Shown here piece after piece: positions 53,424-64,000 of a stretch of 64,000 nt of DNA. Numbering within the stretch: position 1 is the stretch's first letter; each line of letters begins with the position of its first letter. The position numbers were made by a program, and so were the translations under genes. The stretch is from Telmatactis stephensoni (Eukaryota; Cnidaria; Anthozoa; Actiniaria; Isophelliidae). The stretch spans positions 496,001-560,000 of the forward strand of contig JALIZF010001867.1 in the NCBI GenBank assembly GCA_029948255.1. The letters run 5' to 3'. The notes under the pieces were generated by a model. It saw nothing but the letters and a program-made list of their open reading frames with translations, was not told the origin of the DNA and ran no database searches.

Positions 53424-56400
53424 ATGAAGTCTGCCGTAATCATCTACGTGACGGTATCTGTGCTATTTTGGATTGTTACAACTACTAATTCAGCTAAAAT
53501 TGCAGTAGTTTTATTTGCTGGAGGTGCAAGCCATTTCTTCATGATGGAACCGATTGGACAGCAGTTGGAAGTGAGAGGTCATGAGGTTGGTACATCGATT
53601 AACAGATAGTATATCTTCGCTTATATCGGGGTGGAGCTCCTTTGGAGTTCTGTATAGCGATATATATTTTTATGCTGGTGATCAGACTAATAGACTCCCT
53701 CTCTTGCGTGCTTTTGCATCAGTAAGTTATGATTTTAAACTGTTAAAGTCTTGCTAAAACTTGCTTTGCGTGACTTTTTCAGGGTCAGTAAAACACGTAC
53801 ATACAATCTCATCTGTACATTAAATACTTATATTCTACTAACAGTTTTAACATAAAGTATTGGTACAAGATTATACAGCCTTCCTTAACAAACAATTCAG
53901 AATGTTATAACAAATCTAGGTGTAATAAACCGGTGGATCTGGTGTAACCCATATCTACATTCAAGATCTAACCCAGTCTTATGAGTAACATTCCGATATC
54001 ACCACTGGTAATTCGTTAAAACAACGTCACTTTCAAGTATCATTGGGCGCGAAAAAATATCTGCTAGGATCATTAACTTCTCAGTTTTGTACAAGAAGCT
54101 AGGACCCCATGAAGAAGCCCATTTTGATTGTAAGGTTTATGACCTTAGGACCGTGAAAAGGGCTCCGTGAACTCATATCAAAGAAGATGTTTAGTCATAG
54201 CAGCCACTTTGTATGATAGATGCAACAGTGTACCAAAGCGTTTCGAGACAACTAGTTTCTAATCAACTACCTACAGACATTATTATTTACAAGAAGCTCA
54301 GTGAGGTCAGTGAGGCATGCGGTGCAAAGACAATCACATCAAAAAATATTGGATGAAATTCGGCTAATTACTGGCTGGCATAAAAACCTCTTCAAACTAA
54401 ACGAAGTGGCCACTAATATTTGGTAAATGCCAGTGTTTCTCAGTGGATACCACTGATTTAATTAATTACTGATAGTTGAATACTGAAAACAATATCAGAA
54501 TTGCCCACTCCCGGCCAGATAATGGCTATACGAGCCGAAAGGTTGGAGATTAAAAAAAGTAATGTAGCGTGACGAAACGAGCGAATATACATCTATTTCA
54601 ACGTTGGTCGCGAAAGACTACGTAACAACGACCGAAAGGGAGTATGGGTAGAAATTACTAAACATAGAAAAGGCAATATCAACACGCAATTCACGAAAAT
54701 CTTGCTTCTACCCTATACAACAAAGAAGTTGAAGTGCTGATGTTAGAAGTCAAGTCCAAACCCGAAAATCGAATGAGGTTTTGAAACTACCCATAGTCCT
54801 TTTCGGTCTAGCTTTTGGGCTTCAGTGAGACCTCTCACCGGACAACCTTTTAGACATAGAAGTATACACCGAATGCAAATATGGCGACCAATTTGAATAA
54901 CTATTATTTTGGACTGACTAGCCTCGTGTTCAAGTGGAAACACAAAAGCGTTTTCACATGTATGAGAGGCTAGTGAGTCCAGAACAATAGTTATTCAAAT
55001 TGGACGCCATATTGGCATTCGGTGTATTCTGGCGACGCTTTTTCTAAGTTCTATATATTGTTACTTTTTAGATTTTCAGTGAAAATTATGTAATTCAACC
55101 GCAATGCTGCGATATATATTGCACTAAACCATTTAATTTTAGAGTTCGATGGACTTCTCCGCAGGCAACTCCTTGGGCTTCCTTTGGCATCGGTTATTGG
55201 GCTTCCTTTGTAACGATTATATTGACCGTGAGAAGACTGAGAACGAAAAAGTGGAGCCCAAGAACAGAGAAAACCCACAGTGATGACTGCGAAGGAGGCT
55301 AGGGTTTACATATACCTTTCTTTCTTTTCAGTCTGTTTTTCCAATCTGTTTACGAGTTATACTTTGTTTGCTTTCAGGTAACCTATCTCATGTGTTCTAT
55401 GGAGTCTTTCTACGAAAAAACTAAAGTCAAAAAACTTATGTACCATACTCCTCAGTACCCAATCAATTACTTGGTCCAAAAAAGTATTGGGCGACTGGTC
55501 AAACAAGATGATAAAATGTTGCCAATTGATATGATATATGATATATATGTGATACTTAAGGATGTGTGTGATGCTCTGCTGGGAGATGAAGGTACTACCA
55601 CCATGTCAGCTGATGGGGACAAAGGAATGGGAGGAAGGGAGAATAGAGAGATAAGAGAACGAATAAAAACGTTCTTGCGTTCACTGGAAGAAAAGACCCA
55701 CGAGTCGACGAGGAAAACTTTCTGACTGTATTTCAATATTAATTGTACCACGTACTCACGTATCCAAGGGACACGTCTGACCCTTGGCTTACACCAAGCT
55801 AAAGCTAAGTCCAAAAAAACTCGACCAAGCAATGTTTGGAATGACTATGTATGACTAATGCTATAGGACTGGTTCTCATTAGCGACGCGAGACGACGCAA
55901 AAAGAACGAAAGATGTTTGGTTTTTCTCTTGCGTCAGCATCCGCTTGCGTCGCGTCTTGCGTCGCTACTGATAACCAGGCCAGTATAGCTTCAGTAACGC
56001 AATACCTATATCTTTTCAGAAATACAAGCACAATTGAAAGGTTATGATCTCGTTTTTGCTGATAACTCTATCATGGGCTGTGGTAACTTATTAAAAGAAA
56101 AACTTGGTATACCAACAATAGTGGATTATTCTGCCTGGGGATTCTTTGAAACCTACACTTGGCGCTATGGACTTCCCTGGCCGTTATCCTACATCCCTGC
56201 TGAACCAATTCCTACTACAAATGAGGGCATTCCCTTTTTAGGGCGCTGTGCAAATGTGTTGGCATACGGGTTTTTGCCAATTTTTCTCAAGCTCTTTAGT
56301 GTTGTAGGTGTACCTAGCCTTAAAGATAAATATGGAATTGCACCAGAGAAAACATTCAATCAGCTTGTGGCTGAAACAGATCTGGTTTTTGTTCCGCTTG

Positions 56401-58942
56401 ACTGGACTTTGGAAATATCTCGCCCTGTACCACCAAGTAAGTTTTATGGAGTGGTTTTCGTATGAGTGGGAACACTGTACGGTTACGATACGATACGGTT
56501 ACAGCAGGAATTTCGAATGTTTTTATAGAAACTATGATACTGGTACAGTTACGAGACGGTACGGTGAGTTTCCCACTCATACGAAAACGACTCTAAAGGA
56601 AATATTTGTGGGAGTAAAATATCATTACGGTACAATGTTTTCTATGACGCAACTGCCGTAGCTCAGTTCCAACTCTGGTTGTATAAGAAGCCCTTGATCT
56701 AAACGGCCCCTAAATAGTTGTGTTGTCAGAGAATATTTGTATCACTAGGTCGACTCGGTGCGTTTCTGATTTTATATAGTGGAAGCTTCCACAAATTCAA
56801 TACAACTAATACAAGAGCGTCTTCTGTATTAACTACTGCACTAACTACTATTCTGTTGTTTAAAGATATAAAAGTAATTGGACCTACTGCTCCAAAACCT
56901 CCCAAGAAATTGCCTCAAGAATTTGAAGAGTTTATGCAATCTGCTGGTAAAGAAGGAGTGATATTGGTATCATTTGGAAGCATGGCAAGCATTTTGGATG
57001 ACAGACGTGCAGATATTCTAGCTAAAGCATTTTCAATGCTTAAATACAAGGTATTAACGATTGTTACTCAGGTCCCGGTTGTTCAAAGGGCGATTAACGC
57101 TAATCCTGGGTTAACGTCCTCTCTAAACAATGAAAGGAGAAAGCTCAATAGAATGAATGGATATAAAAAGCCTTTTCCACTATAAACTGATAAGACATAG
57201 TTGTACCGTTAACGTACAATACATTTGTGCCACAGTAGTACACTCACAAACTATTGAAAAGCAAATAATTCTCCTGTATAATTTTAGTATTTGTCGCACT
57301 TTGACAACTTTTGATTGTTGTTTTGGACCGATGTGTGAACAACAATTTATTGTTTAGTTTCTGTTGTTGTTGTTGTTGTTGCTGTTGTTTGTTGTTGCTG
57401 TTGTTGCTGTTGTTTTGTTTATTCAACGCAATTTGACTTTGGACTACAAGACTTTTAGTTTCATTTTTGAAGCTTTAAGTAGTGAGTCACCTTATTACCA
57501 AAGATTATGCACCAAGTATATTGGTGCTATGATTATCAGGTCCACAGTCACAACTATTTATTCCACAGTCACAGTGCCAACGTGTAATAGTTTATCATCA
57601 CCAGGGTACAATGTGTCGAGCGACGATGATGATGGGCGTTTAGCCCGAAAGCTCGGTAATTAAATAATAAATGATTTCAAGGTTGTGGAAATACTTTGAT
57701 TATGATAATATGAAACCAACCTACAATGAAGAAACACTTAATTTGGTGTAATAGTTTGTCAAAGTAATAAAGCGGTTTTCGTACGAATGTGAAAAAGTAG
57801 AAAACTGTCTTTTTTTATCGTCGTTTCCATTAATTGGATAAGACATCATCGCTGGCCAATCAAAATACCGTGGTACGACAAAAAACGGTATAGCCCGGAC
57901 AATTCCTCAGTCGTACGAAAACCACTCTAATATGAAATCGTTTTCTTTTAATATTACCTTAGGTGTTGTGGAAGTACAAGAAACTGTTTCCTCGTATTAA
58001 AAACTTGAAGACTGTTGAATGGATGCCACAAAATGACATTCTTGGTCACTCACAGCTGAAGGTATTCATGACACATGGTGGATCAAACAGTGTCCATGAA
58101 GCAGCATACCATGGAGTTCCTATGCTTGTTACTCCTCTTTGGGGAGATCAGTTTGGTTTTGCTGATAAAGTTAAAACTGCTGGATTTGGGGAATCTGTGG
58201 ATATCCAAGCAAATGCCAGGTTTACTGCTGAAAGTATTGCCGATTTGATCAACAAATTAATAGACAACCCAAAGTAAGTCAGCGCCATTAAAATACTACA
58301 CCACTTTCATACCACAATGCTTTGAATCAGCCATCTGCTGTCGCATTCAACAATAATGATCATTTTCGTCTGGAATAGGGTATATCTTTAAGAGAAAATC
58401 ACCTCTGGTCTGAAATAGTATAGGGCGCCGCATATGCAAACCCATACAAACTGATTTGGGTGGGAGTACCCCGTTCGCTCGTACTTCTCTTAACACTTCT
58501 CTCGTGTTCTGATCAATCCCCGCGTGCTCTAAATCTACACACAGCACGCGCGCGCGTTTTCTATTTCTTTAAAAATAGCACAGATGCCTTTCTAAATCAT
58601 GTAGTTAGTAAATAGTAATGCTGGTTTCTGTTCTGTAACTCTGGATATTTTGTTCATTACAGATACAAAGCCAATGCTGCCAAAGTGTCCAGACTCTTAA
58701 AAGATCGACCAAGAACCCCTGCAGAAGAAGGCGCTGATTGGATAGAGTATGTCATAAGACATAATGGAACCCATCATCTCAGGCCATATTCTACTCAACT
58801 ACCATTTTATCAGTATTTTCTACTCGATGTCTTACTTTTCCTAAGTTTTGTTGCTATGGTTATTCTGTATATTATTTGTAAAACTTGTAAGCTTATCAAA
58901 TGTCTTTGCTGTGGCAGAAGCTCTAAAGAAAAAGTCCAGTAA
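53424..58942 (+). CDS. UGT: UDP-glycosyltransferase (UGT), tandem copy 2; six exons
   Basis: Exons: 53424-53585, 55378-55591, 56020-56436, 56866-57050, 57963-58273, 58663-58942. Total 1,569 bp, 522 residues; exon sizes equal those of copy 1 except one codon more in exon 1 and one less in exon 2. Signal peptide, catalytic His in GASHFF, Asp in LVFADNS, exon-5 UGT signature, membrane anchor and KEKVQ tail are all intact. The exon 1 donor is GTTGGT, weaker than GTAGGA in copy 1. Exon 4 encodes the same residues as copy 1 and exon 5 is nearly identical, while exon 2 and the second half of exon 3 (LKLFSVVGVPS, DWTLEISRPV) differ. Introns contain several small foldback elements not present in copy 1. 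Confidence 0.93.
54861..55030. mobile_element. 170-bp foldback MITE in UGT copy 2 intron 1
   Basis: Arms of about 65 bp pair almost completely; the left arm starts AGTATACACCGAATGCAAAT and both arms contain CCAATTTGAATAACTATT. No coding capacity. Confidence 0.85.
55866..55982. mobile_element. ~117-bp foldback element in UGT copy 2 intron 2
   Basis: The left end ACTGGTTCTCATTAGCGACGC pairs with the right end, which contains GCGTCGCTACTGATAACCAG. GACGCAAGA-type repeats fill the arms. Confidence 0.75.
56449..56593. mobile_element. 145-bp foldback MITE (GAGTGGTTTTCGTA family) in UGT copy 2 intron 3
   Basis: Ends GAGTGGTTTTCGTATGAGTG / CACTCATACGAAAACGACTC are inverted repeats. It begins 13 bp after the exon 3 donor, inside the stretch where copies 1 and 3 share a different intron sequence. 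A second, more diverged family member is at 57771-57929. Confidence 0.8.
57364..57420. repeat. (TTG)n microsatellite in UGT copy 2 intron 4
   Basis: About 55 bp of TTG/CTG units; the minus-strand frame reads as poly-Gln and is not a gene. Confidence 0.85.
57771..57929. mobile_element. ~159-bp foldback MITE (GGTTTTCGTACGA family) in UGT copy 2 intron 4
   Basis: GCGGTTTTCGTACGA at the left and TCGTACGAAAACCACTCT at the right form the inverted ends. It is related to the element at 56449-56593 and to a possible half element near 50150-50180. Confidence 0.7.
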
Positions 58943-60042
58943 TACATCAGTTGACTCTGGGTAATATGTTATTATACTTCTTTTTAGTTTTCAATAGATG
59001 TTAGTTACAAATACTATATAGTCTGCTGTATTAGTTAACCATCAAAACATAAATCCAGTCGCTATACTTTTGGGGCTGTTTGCTTGTTTTTATTTGCTAG
59101 CATCCCTGGGCAACTTCTGGCGGCCTACTTTTCAACACGTTTCCGCATGCAAGACTGACGTGAAATCAGGTCTCTTCATTTTCAAAGTACGCGCGGTTCT
59201 TCTACAAATCTGTTCTATTCACCTCAGTTCCTTAAACCCCCTAGGCTCAGATTTCAATCGTCGGGGTTTCGTGCGCTCATCGGGAGAGTATCTCGGGCGC
59301 ACGAAGACTCCGACGGCTGAAATCTGAGCCGATAAAGCCCCTGACTAGGTACCCCTTTTCCTCAAGTTTACAATCATATGTGGATTTCAGAGGAAAGACA
59401 TCAGACACTGACGGGTTATAAATTCAAAGCAGCGATATTTCAGAACAAGAACAAATCTCTAAAAGATAGTCGAGTTGAAAAGATTCAAAGAAATTAAAAC
59501 TGAAAGAATGATGAATACTCTGTCGATACTGATACTGATAGACTCCTGATAAGAATAACTCGTGGATTGCACACGAGTTAAAAGGGGCTATTGATCTGAC
59601 CGGGACTGCAATCTCCGGCCGAAATTCGCTTATGGTTCATCTCCCAGTTCCTCCGTTCGTAATCCCACATGCAAACGTTTTATTTGGCAGTCGATCATAA
59701 AATGAAAAAGTCATTCCCCTAATAAATCCCTTTGGCAAACGCAACCAACTGTCCCAACAACATCCAACATTGTTGTCCCCAGCCGTATTGTTTGCAGTTG
59801 TTGGTTGGCTGCAAACGGACCCAACGTTGTTGTTTACGCTTTTGAGAAAAAACAGCAAAAAATGTTGCACCTCTTTGCCTCAAAGCCGTGTTGGGTATGT
59901 TTCCTCGGACGAGCATTAATCCGCAACTATCTTGATTGGGTTTCCTGTGTAATCACAATATAAAATAAATTCAAGCTGACAAGTAACAAGCGTCGCGTTA
60001 AAAGAACTTGAAGCTGCACGAACTTATTTTGAAGGCATTAAA
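58943..60042. other. Intergenic region between UGT copies 2 and 3
   Basis: No gene seen. A palindrome at about 59238-59335 (arms with CTCAGATTTCA and GTGCGC) is probably another small foldback element. Unlike the copy 1-copy 2 interval, no channel-derived sequence was found. Confidence 0.65.
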
Positions 60043-63000
60043 ATGCAGTCCACCATCATCTGCGCGGTGACAATTGTGCTATTTTTGACTGTTACAACTG
60101 CTTATTCAGCTAAGATTGCAGTAGTCGTATTTCCTGGAGGTGCAAGCCATTTCTTAATGATGGAGCCGATTGGACAACAATTGGAAGCAAGAGGCCATGA
60201 GGTAGATAAATCGATTTAACGAAGTAACATATCGGAAACATCCGATAGAGCTCCATTGGAAGTATGGATTGCAAGTTTTTAAATACCTGTAGATGGATTC
60301 TGCCACTAGAGTACAAACACTAAACGAAGCGTGCAACATAGATAGTACTTTAAAATAGTGCTATTTCATGCTAAATCTCTTATTTTCTATTGTTTATTTA
60401 GTATAGACCTTTTTGCTCAGTTTACCACTATTTTTGAACTTCGTGCGCCCTAAAACAGCTGGCAGCAAAGTTTGTGTGTAATGTGAATTTTATTTCTTTT
60501 GTTTTAATTACTCGAATAATGTGAGCTTCCAGACAAGAAAAGCCATGTCTCGTGACAGTAATTAGTAACTGATAAACTTGAGGTCGACGGTGCGCTCATT
60601 TTATTCCCCTCTCTCCATCAGTGCTCCGTTTTAAGGGTATTTAAAGCTACTTAAAGCTACACAGAAAGGAAAGAAGTTGAAACCAGGATGTGAGATCCGG
60701 GGATTAAACTCTGGACCTCTTCCAGCGAAGGCCGCTGCACTTTTTGGCTAACCAACTGACGTGCCACCCTTACGGGTTTGAGTTTTGTTACTTCAAAAAG
60801 AAATTCACTTATTCCGTTCAAACTCTGTTGTCACCTACTGTTTTATTGAGTACGAAGTTCGAAAATATTGGTATAAGCCAGTATTATGGAAAGTCAGATC
60901 TTAACAGACCTTAACAGGATTTCTGATGTTACATCCGATTGCGTGACTTGCAGATCGATTTCACGTGACGTCACGAGAGGACTAAAATCTAAACTAAAAT
61001 TCGGAGAAAGCTGATTGCCTGATATTTTGTATGTATCATGAAAAGAAGTCGTCTCTGGAAATTTGGTCTGATTCTGTTCATCGCTTGGCAAATTATCGGC
61101 ACCCAAATTGTGTCACGCCATGCAGTCACGCATTTTCAAACGACGTAAGAACACATCAATTTGCGACAAATTTCACCTCATTTGCTTTGGTAATGAACTT
61201 AATTGTCATTTTCTATATATATTATCAATAAAATGAACAAATAAATGTATTTTTAATATCATTTCGATGCTTGGTATTTATGGTCGCCATATTGGTGTAC
61301 ATATTGGTGTACACCAATATGGCGGCCCCATACATTCTTACCAACAACAAGCCCACATTCAAACATTCGTATCTTCGTGGTGAAAAGCTCTTTTGACTCA
61401 ATATTTTCTAGAGTTGCAAAGATTTAGTTGTTCTTTGAGGTACAAGTATTTTTATTTTATTTGATGCTCTGAAACCGACTTTATTTTTTTCGATGACGTC
61501 AGTGAAATCGATCTATTGATTTAAGGTGCCAAATGTGATATTGTTTAAACATGAAAAATCATTATAACTTTGAAGGGAAGCACATATTTAAGCAATAAAA
61601 AACTGTTTTTCGTGTTTTGATCAGGCTATCAAACACAGAAATTAAACAGCTTCTACTTCTTTATAAAACAGTGCACACATTTATGAAGAATTCCAAAAAA
61701 GCAACGTCAGCGTCAAAAACATGTTCTCTGTAGACTAATCCATCCCCAATATGAAAACCTCAAAATTTTGATGTGGGGAAAATGATATGACACAGAACAA
61801 TAGAAAGTACAATAGTTTTTATAAGGATCATTATTTAATACACCAGTCAAATACTTCTTGGGACTTCTTGTAAAAAGTTGTATTTATAGCCACAAAAACT
61901 GTTGTTTGTCTGAGTTAATTTTGTTTGCTTTCAGGTAACCTATCTCATGTGTTCTATGGAGTCTTTCTTTCAAAAGGCTAAAGTAAAAAAACTCATGTAC
62001 CATACTCCTCAGTACCCAATTGATCACTTTGTCCAGCGAACTGTTGGACAATTCCTCCAAAAAGATATCAAAATGGTACCAATGGATATGGTGAATGAAA
62101 TCACTGTGGTTCTTAAAGACGTGTGTGATGCCCTATTAGGAAATGAAGGTACTTGTAAAAACCGACTGCATGGTACCAGCAATGCTATTGGCAGGGAAAT
62201 GAAGAAAATATTGATTGATTAATTTCTGAATTAGAAGTACTACTATTTCCAACCGTAGCTAACTATGTTCAAATTCAAATACAAAATTCCAGCCAGATGG
62301 TTGATGAAGCAACAGGAGGATGTAATAAGCTTCGAGTACAGTAGGAAATTTTTAATTTATACACAAGACATGTTTCAGCCAGATATGAATATCATGCAAT
62401 TTAGCCAGTATCAACATCTAGGAATAAATCCCAGGGGCCACTGAACCAAGTTTTACACAAGGAGCAGAAGGTCAAAAACCCTTACACTTTTATTTACCAT
62501 TTTTAACAAAAGGTACCTCTTTTATGTACCTTTCAAAGAGAATGGTACCCCAGAAAAGGCACTGACCCCTTTCATAAACTTTTCAAAGAGAATGGTACCC
62601 TTTTCACATTCCTTTCAAAGTAATAAAATGGAATACAAAAGGATTAAAACCTCAGCTTGTGAATTCTCTACCTTAAGTCAATAGCACATTTTGAGAAATA
62701 CCTCCAGAATGAAAAGAAACATTAATATACTTCACTTCCTGCTTCAGTAACATGATTGATTGTCAGTGTCTTTTTTCTCCAGAGTTGCAAGCACAATTAA
62801 AAGGTTATGACCTGGTGTTTGCTGATAATTCTCTGTTTGGCTGTGGTAACTTATTAAAAGAAAAACTTGGTATACCAACAATGGTGGATTATTCTGCATG
62901 GGGATTCTTTGAACCACACAACTGGCACTATGGACTAACCTGGCCATTATCCTACATCCCTGCTGAAAAAATTCCTACTACAAAGAAGGGTATCCCCTTT

Positions 63001-64000
63001 TTAGGGCGCTGTGCAAATGTACTGGTTTATGTTTTCTTACAAATATTTATCAAGTTCACAAGTGCTTTTGGTGTACCTAGCCTCAAAGATAAATATGGAA
63101 TTGCACCAGAGAAAACATTCGATCAGCTTGTGGCTGAAACAGACCTGCTTTTTGTTCCACTTGACTGGGCTTTGGATAGATCCCGCCCTGTACCACCAAG
63201 TAAGTTTTATATCACAAGTTATTATTATGTTATCAATGTTAGTTTGGACCTGGCCAAATCCAATTCTGCTTTTATTAACAAAATGTACATATTTTTAATG
63301 TGTGCACCTAAACGCCATCTTGAATTTATAATAAAATAACTACTGCTTTGGTAATTTAAGATATAAAAGTAATTGGACCTACTGCTCCAAAACCTCCCAA
63401 GAATTTGCCTGAAGAATTTGAAGAGTTTATGCAATCCGCTGGTAAAGAAGGAGTGATATTGGTATCATTTGGAAGCATGGCAAGCATTTTGGATGACAGA
63501 CGTGGAGATATTCTAGCTACAGCATTTTCAATGCTCAAATGCAAGGTAATTCAACTATTGATTATGTTCACCTGTGATTACTGACATGTTGCCTTATTAT
63601 CAAGGTAAATAAATTCAACTAATACAGTGAATACTGTGTCAGATCCACATGCTTCTACATCACTGTCATGTACTAGTTTGCCTTACATAGGTAGGTGTTA
63701 ACAAATTTATAATATTACCTTAGGTGATCTGGAAGTACAAGAAACTGTTTCCTCATGTTAAAAACTTGAAGACTGTTGAATGGATGCCACAAAATGACAT
63801 TCTTGGTCACTCACAGCTGAAGGTATTCATGACACATGGTGGATCAAACAGTGTCCATGAAGCAGCATACCATGGAGTTCCTATGCTTGTTACTCCTCTT
63901 TGGGGAGATCAGTTTAGTTTTGCTGATAAAGTTAAAACTGCTGGATTTGGGGAATCTGTGGACATCAGAGCAAATGCCAAGTTTACTGCAGAAAGTATTG
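60043..64000 (+). CDS. UGT: UDP-glycosyltransferase (UGT), tandem copy 3; cut by window end
   Basis: Exons seen: 60043-60201, 61935-62148, 62783-63199, 63361-63545, and 63724 to the window edge. The sixth exon with the membrane anchor must lie beyond. Signal peptide, catalytic His (GASHFL), Asp (LVFADNS) and the UGT signature (THGGSNSVHEA) are present. Exon 3 begins ELQAQLK and differs from the other copies in its first half (NSLFGCG, FFEPHNWHYGL), but its second half and intron 3 are almost identical to copy 1. Exon 5 reads DQFSFADKV where copies 1 and 2 read DQFGFADKV. Intron 4 is only 178 bp here against 746 and 912 bp in copies 1 and 2, which were enlarged by insertions. Confidence 0.92.
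60596..60775 (-). mobile_element. tRNA-derived SINE, copy 2
   Basis: Shares the body of the SINE at 25760-26042 (CTCTCTCCATCAGTGCTCC, GGGTATTTAAAGCTA, ACAGAAAGGAAAGAA) and the inverted tRNA-like head with a decayed B-box. It lies in intron 1 of UGT copy 3, antisense to the gene. Confidence 0.78.
61281..61328. repeat. Short perfect palindrome in UGT copy 3 intron 1
   Basis: CGCCATATTGGTGTAC is repeated and then followed by its complement ending GGCGGC, giving a compact hairpin of about 45 bp. It may be the remnant of a foldback element. Confidence 0.6.

Noticed and set aside
1..64000. CRISPR arrays, operons, riboswitches or prokaryotic islands
   Set aside because: The window is eukaryotic throughout; the tandem repeats present lack spacer structure.

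Overview
The window is eukaryotic nuclear DNA: AT-rich, with split genes, canonical GT/AG introns, tRNA-derived SINEs, many short inverted-repeat DNA transposons and microsatellites. Gene families and element types suit a marine invertebrate, most probably an anthozoan cnidarian (coral or sea anemone). That placement is inference; no ribosomal or mitochondrial marker is present.

Layout. (1) 1-9541 has no recognisable gene; it holds a foldback transposon and tandem repeats. (2) 9542-38056, plus strand: a ten-exon voltage-gated potassium channel gene of the KCNH family, ELK/Kv12 type. It encodes PAS domain, S1-S6 with a GFG filter, cyclic-nucleotide-binding-homology domain, a long acidic Ser-rich tail and a C-terminal coiled coil. 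The last exon has two compensating frame shifts. Introns reach 12.5 kb and carry MITEs, a SINE and a long (AAAAC)n array. (3) 38057-40817: 3' flank of the channel with two MITEs and a GATGTA hexamer array. (4) 40818-64000, plus strand: a head-to-tail array of three six-exon UDP-glycosyltransferase (UGT) genes. Copies 1 and 2 each encode 522 residues; copy 3 runs off the window in exon 5. The UGTs are ER-type enzymes with signal peptide, catalytic His/Asp, UGT signature, C-terminal membrane anchor and KxKxx tail.

The most notable object is a 5,738-bp Polinton/Maverick-type element (41399-47136) inside intron 1 of UGT copy 1. It has ~320-bp terminal inverted repeats, AG...CT ends and a perfect 6-bp target duplication (ACTAAC). 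It retains an FtsK/A32-like packaging ATPase and four or five further ORFs, but no polymerase, integrase, protease or major capsid gene is visible. Its middle is filled by ~790 bp of CTAAT-based minisatellite.

History read from the sequence: a piece of the channel's last exon plus its 3' flank recurs at 52.2-52.8 kb, just upstream of UGT copy 2. The block from channel 3' end to UGT was therefore duplicated in tandem, and the Polinton probably entered copy 1 afterwards. UGT copy 1 is a mosaic: like copy 2 in the first part of exon 3, like copy 3 in the rest of exon 3 and the following intron, which suggests gene conversion.
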